Assembly (NCBI RefSeq): GCF_009847015.1
Contig: NZ_WVEM01000002.1
Span: 241,943-305,942, forward strand
DNA from: Sunxiuqinia indica
GTDB taxonomy: Bacteria > Bacteroidota > Bacteroidia > Bacteroidales > Prolixibacteraceae
DNA length: 64,000 nucleotides
Direction of reading: 5' to 3'
The position numbers and the translations under genes were made by a program. Position 1 is the stretch's first letter, and the number at the start of each line of letters is the position of its first letter. Under the pieces are notes generated by a model. It had not been told where the DNA came from, made no database searches, and saw nothing but the letters and a program-made list of their open reading frames with translations. Of the stretch, positions 8,541-16,100 are shown in pieces.

Positions 8541-8782
8541 TCAATGTAAAGTTATAAAACTATTTTTTTAAGAAACAACAGATGATACTGCCGTTAAAAA
8601 AGTAGGTCAGAAATTTCGACCTGTTGATTTTTCGCTAATATAGTGCCGGCTCCTGTATGTTTAAATTATCTAAATCTGATCTTAAAAAGCGCGCTTTCTA
8701 TCCGTTTTTGATACTCATTTTCTACCCGATCACCTAACATGTTGAATATCACATGCCTTTGTTAGTTTACGATGAACTAAAA
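8536..8782. other. Non-coding stretch inside the element
   Basis: No gene is seen. A bulged hairpin (AGGTC A GAAA / TTTC GACCT) occupies 8604-8622. Together with the palindrome at 8394 and the structured segment at 8416-8540 this is the longest non-coding part of the element and a reasonable place for a replication origin, although no nick-site motif was recognised. Confidence 0.4.
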
Positions 8783-9508
8783 CTAATTATTTTCGTGTTT
8801 CAATTTGTCCCGGTCTGCTTTAAATTCTTTAATTCGTTGAGTGTTGGTTTTTGGTGTTGGTTTGTAGCCTTGCAAGGTTAAAACCCCGTTTTTCAAATCT
8901 GCCAGTACATCTTCAATCAGGATGTTTAAGAATCCGTTTATTATTTCCTGCCCGTCTCTGGTTCCAATCCCGTAATTTTTGGCGGCCTTTGCCTTGCTGC
9001 ATGTAGTTTCCTCAATGTAGCCTTTGAATAGTGCAATATGTTTGGCTTTTTGGTGTAGTACATAAAACCCCCTTGCTATAATGATCCCCTGCAAATAGAA
9101 CTTTGTTTTAAATATATCCTTTATCTTAAAACGCTTAGGAACTTCAAAATAGCATCTGATTGCGGTCATTAAGTCGGCATTGTTCACATTGTTTGAAACA
9201 TCCGGGGCTAAAATCCGCTTGTATTTTAGGTTGTCGAGGGTTAAATTCTTGTTGTTACCGTCAATGTATTGTATTTGTCTGCGGTTGTACGGTTCGCCCT
9301 TAAACGCCTCTAAAATGAGCTTGGGGACGTTTAGCCGCTTTCCATCTATCAAAACTCTATTCTTAGTGTCATTTTTCAGCGTTTTTCCGGCGGTGAGGCT
9401 GTAAACCGTTCCTTTTTCAGTTATGTACAAGTTCTGGCGATTTTTCACCATTCTAAAGCCTGCTTGCTTTAGTTGGTTGATTGTTGATGTTCTTAGGTTC
9501 CGATCCAT
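8783..9508 (-). CDS. Degenerate HNH/NUMOD-like element protein
   Basis: A 241-aa protein. Residues about 85-120 (QIQYIDGNNKNLTLDNLKY) align with the core of HNH homing-type nucleases, but the first catalytic His is Tyr and the usual NN pair is altered, so nuclease activity is doubtful. It may be a DNA-binding derivative. The C-terminal half (about 130-220) is basic, helical and unrecognised. It starts 27 nt downstream of the tandem-HTH gene and is probably co-transcribed with it. It is the last protein-coding gene at the left end of the element. Confidence 0.6.
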   Translation of the reverse strand: MDRNLRTSTINQLKQAGFRMVKNRQNLYITEKGTVYSLTAGKTLKNDTKNRVLIDGKRLNVPKLILEAFKGEPYNRRQIQYIDGNNKNLTLDNLKYKRILAPDVSNNVNNADLMTAIRCYFEVPKRFKIKDIFKTKFYLQGIIIARGFYVLHQKAKHIALFKGYIEETTCSKAKAAKNYGIGTRDGQEIINGFLNILIEDVLADLKNGVLTLQGYKPTPKTNTQRIKEFKADRDKLKHENN

Positions 9509-9535
9509 GATTATTGTTTTGATTGTTTTTATTCC

Positions 9536-9865
9536 TTATTCAATGCTTTCTCTGGCCTCTTTTAAGTATCTCCAAACAGTTGCGCGGCTTATCTTAAGCA
9601 TGTCGGCAATGTCATTGTAACTTTTTCCCGCCTCGTGTAGCTCCAAAGCTTTTACCTTGTTAGCTTCGCCGTGATTTATTTTCGTCCATTCGTCAGCCTT
9701 TTGCCACTTCTCTAGAGTTCTTACAGGGCACTGCATTAAAATGCTTATTTCGGATAAACTCAGCCCCATTAGGTAATATTTCCGGGCTTTCTCATGATGT
9801 TCAAGAGTGTATTTGTTTCGGGTTGAAGCCTTTTTTTTGGGTTTTGGGTTAACTGCTTTTTTCAT
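9536..9865 (-). CDS. Small protein with two helix-turn-helix motifs
   Basis: 109 aa with a basic N-terminus followed by two HTH units. The first is about residues 25-60 (ARKYYLMGLSLSEISILMQC), resembling the N-terminal HTH of phage small terminases. The second is about 70-105 (ALELHEAGKSYNDIADMLKI), resembling resolvase/HTH_23-type domains. No large terminase gene is present, so a packaging role cannot be inferred; a replication or transcription role is as likely. Its ATG is directly preceded by TACCCTTAAA, one of a family of related boxes in the region just upstream. Confidence 0.7.
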   Translation of the reverse strand: MKKAVNPKPKKKASTRNKYTLEHHEKARKYYLMGLSLSEISILMQCPVRTLEKWQKADEWTKINHGEANKVKALELHEAGKSYNDIADMLKISRATVWRYLKEARESIE

Positions 9866-10244
9866 TTTAAGGGTATGTTTGAAGTTGTAGTGTAAAATAT
9901 TGAACTTGGATTAAATCAAAATGAAACTTTTCAAGGGTATTTTCCCCGGTGTTAAAAGGGTATTTTTTGAAACTATTTTAAACCATGACCCCCGAAGAAG
10001 AAATATAACCTTATAGAGCCTCTGGGTCTTCATTATTAAAGTATTTCTCGTTGGTTTCTTCATGTTCTTGGTTTTTTTTAATCTTCAAATACCCTTAGCT
10101 CCTTGAAAATCCGTGTTTAAGGGTATTTTTTGAAACTCTAGGTTTAAAAAGATCAATTTCAATGCAAAAACCCACTTTCCCCCTGCTCTTGTTTTTCATC
10201 TTCAGTGCTATCTTGTTATTGATAAATTGCAGTTTCAAAAAGTT
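9866..10244. promoter_or_regulatory. Non-coding region with repeated AAGGGTATTTT boxes
   Basis: No gene is seen in 379 bases. The box AAGGGTATTT occurs at 9933-9942 and, within an identical 19-bp repeat AAGGGTATTTTTTGAAACT, at 9956-9974 and 10119-10137. An inverted copy (AAATACCCTT) is at about 10087-10096. A related TACCCTTAAA abuts the start codon of the tandem-HTH gene. The arrangement suggests an operator cluster or iterons bound by an element protein. Confidence 0.5.
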
Positions 10245-10460
10245 TCAACTTTTACCCTTAGTATCATTTTCCAGCTCCCGAAGCTCTCTTTTTGCATTTC
10301 GAGCCAGATAATTGTTGTATGTTGGCAAACTAATATAGAACTGATCCCGGATCAAATTTTCATAAATCCACTTTTGACTTACCCCACGTTGCTTTTCCCG
10401 GATCGTTATTTCTTGAACTTTAACAATTCTTTTCAATAGATATACTGATTTCTGTTTCAT
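10245..10460 (-). CDS. Small element protein, unknown
   Basis: 71 aa, basic and helical: MKQKSVYLLKRIVKVQEIT at the start and SLPTYNNYLARNAKREL near the end. Similar short proteins are familiar from Bacteroidota mobile elements, but no function is known to me. It lies 9 nt after the preceding small gene, on the downstream side of the Rep gene, in the same direction, so co-transcription is likely. Confidence 0.55.
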   Translation of the reverse strand: MKQKSVYLLKRIVKVQEITIREKQRGVSQKWIYENLIRDQFYISLPTYNNYLARNAKRELRELENDTKGKS

Positions 10461-10469
10461 ATTGAGTTA

Positions 10470-10769
10470 TTAAAAATGAACTCCACAGATTGGCCACAAA
10501 TCATAAATTGAACAGATACACTTTTTCCTATTCTTCCAGAAATTCGGGTCTTTCCAGTGTTCATAAACGCATACTACTTTTTGATTTTCTATTTTGATTA
10601 TACGCATAGTGTCCATGTAACTGAATCCATATCCATCGATAAATGTTTTCCCTATTTGTGCCAGTCCACCAATTTCCGGCACCCACTCAGGAAATATAAA
10701 AGACCAGGGGTATTCAATGTTTTCCCTTTTCTTTTTCTCGAAGTCAAATGTTAGTTGAATCTCTGTCAT
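10470..10769 (-). CDS. Small element protein, unknown
   Basis: From the ATG at 10769 (MTEIQLTFDFEKKK) this is 99 aa. The open frame extends to 10844, but the extra N-terminus is arginine-rich and unlike a real start. The protein is rich in aromatic residues and ends in a Cys-containing tail (KCICSIYDLWPICGVHF). No family is recognised. It lies between the Rep gene and the 71-aa gene. Confidence 0.5.
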   Translation of the reverse strand: MTEIQLTFDFEKKKRENIEYPWSFIFPEWVPEIGGLAQIGKTFIDGYGFSYMDTMRIIKIENQKVVCVYEHWKDPNFWKNRKKCICSIYDLWPICGVHF

Positions 10770-10996
10770 TGTTTTATTTTTGTCGTCTCTGTGGCCTCGC
10801 TTCGCTCGGCCTTCCCTCCGGGATGTATAGAACAAGTATCCCAAATGTCAGGGAGCGTTAATAGGTCTCCCAAAAAGCGACTTTAATTTTATCACTGTTT
10901 ATCATTTTATATCAATAAATTACTAATGAACTGATATTCAGATGTTTGTGTTTTGAGAAAAACATGCCCTTTTTGTCTTGCTTAAAGAGCAGATAA

Positions 10997-11959
10997 TCAA
11001 TCCCTTACTATTTTTATAGCTTCGTTTATCTTTTCTCTGAACTCCATTTCCTCCGGGGCTTTCTCTACTTGTATAGTATTTTTAAATATATCCCACTCAT
11101 TCCCAATAAATTCGCGCATGTTTCTAAATCGCTTTTCTGTCAGTTTACCTGCTGCAAAGTCTTCTTTTGCCATTTTCAAGACTTCCTCTTTTCCGTATAA
11201 AATTATTTTTTGACACAGACTTATTTTTCTCTGATGCGTGCCTTTTTTGGCCTCAATTACCGGGTCAAATTGAACCGTTCGCCAATCCTTTAGAAATTGG
11301 TCTGTCAATTTTTTTATCGTCTTGGGGTTCATTAGGTCAGCGACTGTCAACTTCTCAACCCTGCGTTGGGTGGTTTCAATCCTCAATATGTTTGGGGTGG
11401 CCTCCGGGATATCGTCTCGCTGTTTGTCTTTCATTTCGTGCACCTTGTCGTAAACCTTGTATACTTTTTTAATATGCCTGTGAAAAACGGTCGTTTTCAC
11501 CCGCTCGCCTTTGTATCTCGGATTAACGAAAAACCGCCGCTTGTTGTCCAGAACTCCAATTGTCTGCATTTGGTCAATGTAGGTGCGGCAGTCCTTCCCC
11601 ATGTAGAGATTAAGCCCTATTTCGTAATAGTTCACATTGAGGTTTTCCGGCTCTATTCCGGTCTTTTCTTTCAATAGTTCGAGGCTCTGCCTTGCATTGG
11701 TGATACTGAACAGGTCGAAATTTGCTTGTTTTCCCGTTCGGATATAGTTGAAAAATTTATGCAGGCTGCATTCTAGTTTCAGCCTCTTAGCATTGCTTGT
11801 TTCAATTCGTAAATAAAAGCCTTGAATAAACTTTTGATTCTGATTGTCAAAAAAGAATACTCCGGCCTTACTGTTGGTTTGCAGGTTGTTACCATCTGCA
11901 ATGCTAAAAATATCGTTATCTGTAAGCCCGGTTTTACTCATTTTTATTAGATCGATCAT
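10997..11959 (-). CDS. Phage gene II/X-like replication initiation protein
   Basis: From the ATG at 11959 (MIDLIKMSKTG; an in-frame TTG lies at 11965) this is 320 aa. It resembles the gpII/gpX rolling-circle replication proteins of filamentous phages and small plasmids: a central YEIGLNLYMGKDCRTYIDQ segment, the VYDKVHEMK motif around residue 170 and LRIETTQRR around residue 193. Such proteins nick the double-stranded origin and bind covalently through Tyr. This implies that the element can replicate after excision. Assignment is from motif layout alone and is fairly but not fully secure. Confidence 0.7.
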   Translation of the reverse strand: MIDLIKMSKTGLTDNDIFSIADGNNLQTNSKAGVFFFDNQNQKFIQGFYLRIETSNAKRLKLECSLHKFFNYIRTGKQANFDLFSITNARQSLELLKEKTGIEPENLNVNYYEIGLNLYMGKDCRTYIDQMQTIGVLDNKRRFFVNPRYKGERVKTTVFHRHIKKVYKVYDKVHEMKDKQRDDIPEATPNILRIETTQRRVEKLTVADLMNPKTIKKLTDQFLKDWRTVQFDPVIEAKKGTHQRKISLCQKIILYGKEEVLKMAKEDFAAGKLTEKRFRNMREFIGNEWDIFKNTIQVEKAPEEMEFREKINEAIKIVRD

Positions 11960-11973
11960 TCCCAAAATTCATG

Positions 11974-12195
11974 TTAGTAATTCGTATCTCCTAAATATTT
12001 GGCGTTGCCGAAACAAAGCTTTACGATTTTGTATTTGTCCCGATCTTTCGGGTTAATTCTTCTTAGAACTCTGTTTCTTAAATAGCGGTCTTGTAGGTTG
12101 TTGTGTTCCTTGAATACAATCCGGTTTACTATTGCCTTTTCATGGGTAACCGTGTTTTTTATTTCCGCATCGCCAAAGAATATTTTTTGTGTCAT
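11974..12195 (-). CDS. Small element protein upstream of Rep, unknown
   Basis: 73 aa, charged and basic (VLRRINPKDRDKYKIVKL), with no recognised domain. It ends 14 nt before the Rep start and so is likely the first gene of the Rep transcript. Its 5' part overlaps, in another frame, a 42-codon frame that begins in a leader duplicated elsewhere in the element. Confidence 0.5.
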   Translation of the reverse strand: MTQKIFFGDAEIKNTVTHEKAIVNRIVFKEHNNLQDRYLRNRVLRRINPKDRDKYKIVKLCFGNAKYLGDTNY

Positions 12196-12268
12196 ATTGT
12201 TCTACTTTTCGGTTAAATGGAAAACTTTCGGTACTTTTACACCCGAAGATTTTTAGAACTTGTACCAT
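12140..12268 (-). CDS. Possible 42-aa leader peptide overlapping the 73-aa gene
   Basis: Starts ATGGTACAAGT within a 32-bp leader that also precedes the 122-aa gene (13027-13058, 30 of 32 bases the same). The frame runs 42 codons (MVQVLKIFGCKSTESFPF...) and stops inside the 73-aa gene. It may be a translated leader coupling translation, or just a relic of duplicating the leader. Low confidence as a gene. Confidence 0.25.
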   Translation of the reverse strand: MVQVLKIFGCKSTESFPFNRKVEQYDTKNILWRCGNKKHGYP

Positions 12269-12289
12269 GAGTTCTTGAATTTTTAAGGT
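12258..12289 (-). repeat. Duplicated gene leader, copy 1
   Basis: The 32 bases differ at only two positions from 13027-13058. On the minus strand they read ACCTTAAAAATT, six bases, then CTCATGGTACAAGT, placing the ATG about 20 nt after the ACCTT box. Related ACCTT boxes precede the integrase and the 255-aa gene. Confidence 0.7.
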
Positions 12290-12292
12290 CAA

Positions 12293-12320
12293 AGGAAAGC
12301 CCCAGCAATGGGGCTTTCCT
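12293..12320. terminator. Hairpin after the HTH_17-like gene
   Basis: AGGAAAGCCCC-AGCAAT-GGGGCTTTCCT has 11-bp perfect arms and lies 4 nt past the stop of the minus-strand excisionase-like gene. The T-tract on the minus strand is short, so efficiency is uncertain. Confidence 0.7.
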
Positions 12321-12324
12321 GATT

Positions 12325-12615
12325 TTATACCACTCCATTTTTAAGAAGCTCGTCCAGATGCGAACGTTTCACATAGCGATTAGCCCCTTTTTTTTGGCTT
12401 ATTTTAATCACTTCAATAAGCCCATCGTTTACATACCTGTTAAAAGTCGCAAACCCAATTTTTAGACGTTCGCAGACTTCCTTCGGGGTTAATAACTCTT
12501 TTTGTTCCTGATCTGACAAAACGTTGACTTTCTCTCGAATGTCCTTTAACATCGCCTTGTGTTCGTTCCACTCGTCAAGAGAAACTGTAATCACTGCTAT
12601 TTGTTGGGATTCCAT
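12325..12615 (-). CDS. Excisionase-like helix-turn-helix protein
   Basis: 96 aa. Residues about 42-90 form a MerR/excisionase-type winged helix (HTH_17): LLTPKEVCERLKIGFATFNR, then YVNDGLIEVIKI and a wing with KRSHLDELL. Proteins like this are the usual directionality factor or plasmid-type regulator of Bacteroidota integrative elements. The N-terminal 40 residues are a charged helix. It is followed by a terminator, so it is probably the end of its transcript. Confidence 0.8.
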   Translation of the reverse strand: MESQQIAVITVSLDEWNEHKAMLKDIREKVNVLSDQEQKELLTPKEVCERLKIGFATFNRYVNDGLIEVIKISQKKGANRYVKRSHLDELLKNGVV

Positions 12616-12668
12616 ACTTTCAGGTGTTTAAACGTTATTTAAATGATGTTTAAATTCAGGGGATGGGG

Positions 12669-13037
12669 TCAATATTTAATCAATCTCTCAATCAATTCAA
12701 CCGCTAAGAATTTTGTATCTCTTTCGAGTCTGCCACTGTTTTTTAGGAGGTCAAAAAGTGCCTCTCTTATTTCCACTAAATTCTCATGAGATTTGATTCC
12801 AGAACCATGCGGGTCAACTTCAAGAAATAGTGTTTTTTCCTTGCTCTCTGGGTCGTCTTTTATCAGTTTGAGCAAATTACCAGCCCAGTACATTATGCTT
12901 TTTGCACCGTGCCCCAAATTTTCGTAGTCATAGTTTTGGATTAAATCAACAATAGCCGCCTCGATTTGTGGCAACCAAGAGTTATCAAGACCTAAATCAA
13001 TTCTTTCAACTTTCATTTCGTTTTTTACTTGTACCAT
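12669..13037 (-). CDS. Element protein, unknown
   Basis: 122 aa from the ATG at 13037 (MVQVKNEMKVERI); an internal ATG at 13016 is an alternative start. Acidic and helical, with no recognised domain. The first codons come from the duplicated 32-bp leader, which supports either a genuine start there or a leader that was copied with its start codon. It lies between the terminator of the tape-measure gene and the excisionase-like gene (53-nt gap). Confidence 0.5.
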   Translation of the reverse strand: MVQVKNEMKVERIDLGLDNSWLPQIEAAIVDLIQNYDYENLGHGAKSIMYWAGNLLKLIKDDPESKEKTLFLEVDPHGSGIKSHENLVEIREALFDLLKNSGRLERDTKFLAVELIERLIKY

Positions 13038-13058
13038 GAGTTCTAAAATTTTTAAGGT
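13027..13058 (-). repeat. Duplicated gene leader, copy 2
   Basis: Near-identical to 12258-12289 (two differences in 32). On the minus strand ACCTTAAAAATTTT leads into the ATG of the 122-aa gene. Confidence 0.7.
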
Positions 13059-13096
13059 TTATGAATTATTTTGCTTGTTGTACCTCTGCCAAACAA

Positions 13097-13116
13097 GGGG
13101 CTTAAGGTCAAGCCCC
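13097..13116. terminator. Hairpin after the tape-measure gene
   Basis: GGGGCTT-AAGGTC-AAGCCCC, inside a longer weak outer pairing (CCTCT/AGAGG). It lies 22 nt past the stop of the minus-strand tape-measure gene. No long U-tract follows, so it may be only partly efficient. Confidence 0.55.
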
Positions 13117-13137
13117 TGCCCGGATAGAGGCGGTTTT

Positions 13138-16100
13138 TTATAGTCCGTCTTTTAGTGTTTTATGCATTCCTATCATTTCGTCTTTTATTTCCACTAAGTG
13201 TTTATTGTACTTGGTATTATCAGCAATCTGCTTGAGGTAGCTAATGCGCTGCACGGTGTCCTCCTGTCCGGCGGCTATTTGCGCCACAATGGCTCGTACA
13301 TCAAACCGCAAGCCCGTTAAGTGCCCGGCAATCAGTCCGGCGGTTTCTTCGGTAATACCTTTTATTGCCCCGGTTAATCCCTTGCTATTTGTAGCACTTC
13401 CAAAATCGAAACCATATTCTGAAAAAGAATCAATCATTGCCTGAAAGGCGGGCTGCGCAGAGTCGTAAATCTCTTGAACTGACTCTCTGAAATTAGCAGC
13501 CTCTTCAGGTGTTAATCCAATATTTATTTCTTCAGACGAACCTCCTCTTCCTGTTCTTTCGCCGTCAGTACTATCTTTTATGAGTTGTTTAACAGCGTCT
13601 TGTATTGGCAAGGTGAGCAGGTCGGCAGTGAGCTGCTTCACTATTACATTTTTAATCACCTCATCAACCTTTTCGCCCCAGGCAACAGCCGCATCTTCGC
13701 CTGACAGAAAAACGTCGGCCAGCGAGTCAGCCAAGTTCTGCACGGTTGTTCCGGTTACCTCTTGTGTTATGGTATCTATTTGAGCCATTAACGCATTGTA
13801 GCTCGATAAAACAGCTTCAATCGCTTCACGCTGGTCGTTTGATACATTCCCGCCAATCAGTCGTTCGCTTAAGGCTTGTATTTCATCGGTAAGCGAGGTT
13901 GCCTCGTTCACCAAATCGCCGTAAAAACTAACATAGCTGGGAGAACGTCGGCGACTGTATGACGCTCCACCAAGTTCATCGTTTAGCCGTTTGGCTTCAT
14001 CGGCTAAATCGGACATGCGGCGTTGGATGGAAAACAACGATTGAGACACCGCACTGCTACCCATATTAGAAAGCGACTGGGTGGCAATGTCAATAGAGGA
14101 AAGCATGTCGTCGATTTGTTCCTGTATTGCCTTGAAATGATCGCTTAACTTTTCAGGAGCTTGTACAAATAGGCTTAAGGCTGATTCTATTATCTTAGCA
14201 GCTCCCTGAACAATGTTGCCGCTTGCAATGTCTGCGACACCATTGGATAGCTTAAAAATATCATCCAAAAGCTTTACCTGATCTTTTGACAACCCGAGCT
14301 GCTCGGCGTATTTATGAGTTAGATTTTCAACGGCATCTGATATCTCGATGACTGTAGTTAATGTATCTCCCTTTAATTTATTGTTTATATCAGAAATACT
14401 TTTGTCTGCCACACTTATTGCCGCGCTTAGTCTGCTTATTTCATCTTTATTTTCTTTCCCTCCGAGTGCCGACAGTACTTTTATGCGAGCTGCCGCGTAT
14501 TTTTTTAATAATTCAAGCTTCTGTATAAACAATCGCTGCTCATTGCGATAACCTCTCTGCCCGATTTCTAGCTTTTTGGTTTCTATCTCCTCTTCGAGGT
14601 CTATTTTTTTAATCGCTTCATTTGCATTGGCCTGATCAATTTCCTTACCTCTTTGTTTTTCCAGAAAAGGCACGGATTCGACTTTACCAAGTTCTTTTGC
14701 TTTTTTGATAAGTTCATCGTACTTGTTATTAATTGATCGAACATCGCGCTCGTTTTGACTTATAAATGCCTCAGTTGCTTGCTCCCATATTTTCTCTACC
14801 TCCCTAGCTGTATCTCTACTTATTTTTTCTATCTCTGTATTCTTTTCTTTCTCTGCATTCAGGCGAAGCTTGTCAAACTGCTCCTGCACGTCCTGCGGCA
14901 ACTCGGTTATATAATCCTTGTCAGTGAGCTTTAAACCTTTTGACTCGTTCAGCTTGCCGAGGTAGTCCTGTTCTTGTCTCTGAATCTTGGTTAGTTCTGC
15001 CTGATAGGCAACCTCAGCTTCTCGTTTCCTCTTTTCAGCCCCTTCTTTCATGTAAGCTACCTTCGAAGCTTCTACATTTTGCGTCAATTCAAGATCTTCC
15101 TTGGCTAGTGCTTTCATGGCTTTTAAGCGTTGCTCCTCTGCCTTGATTTGCTTATCGGCTTCCTTTTGCTTCACCCCGGTAAGCGTAGCCAGCCTATCGG
15201 TCAGAGCTTTAATGAGCTTTTCCTGATCTTCAATTTCCGTGGATGTGGCCTGCGAGCTGTCGGCACGTAGCTCAACCAACTTGGCCTGCGCTTCTGCCAA
15301 TGCGGTTGTAGTTTCGGCTATTTGTTTTTTAACAGTAGGTAGTCCGAGCTGTGTGTCAATCGCCTGTATCTGATCTTTAATGCGCTGGTCGGCATTAATG
15401 CCAAGCCCGGCATCCAGCAAGTCCACCAAATCGGCTTTAACCTGCAAGGCTTGTTCGCGGCTGTAGTCGCTGGCCTGTTGAAATAGATTTTTATAAGGGC
15501 TTAGAATTTCGTCTGCATCGGCGGCATTCAACGCTATTAATTTTGTGCGACCTTTCTGCACTGTCCCCTGTAGATCTTTTATGCTAACATCAAGCTTTTT
15601 TACTTCGTTTCGTTTCTTTTTGATTTCTTCGGGGCTCAATCCGATAACTTCATTTTCAATATAGCCCGGAGAACCTCCCTTCGTAGTTACAAAGGTTCTT
15701 TTTGTTGTTTGACCTGCATTGGCTTCGCCGAGTAGTGTTTTTTGTTGCTCTTGTAATATTCTTATTTTGCGCTCATTATCTTCTATTTCGGCGGTCGTTG
15801 TTATAATTAGATTGTCGCGGAACTCTTTATTTAAATCACGAAGCTTTTCGGCGACCAGGTCGACCGCTTTACCATACTCGTCGGTTTTCCCTATCGCATC
15901 CGGGAAAATAGTTCCAAGCTCCTGAATGGTGCTGTTTAATGTTTTTTGTTCATCGGCTGTTCGGTTAGCCTTGCCGCTCAGTGTTTCATATTGCTTGATC
16001 AGCTGATCTACTTCCTCCTGCTTGCCAATCTGGTCAATACTGTTGTTCAGTTCCGAAACATAATCCTCTACCTTTTTGGTTTCTTTTCCAAACACGGTAA

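Noticed and set aside
9536..9865. Small terminase subunit
   Set aside because: One of the two HTH units resembles terminase small subunits, but no large terminase, cos/pac features or capsid genes are present, so only a DNA-binding call is made.
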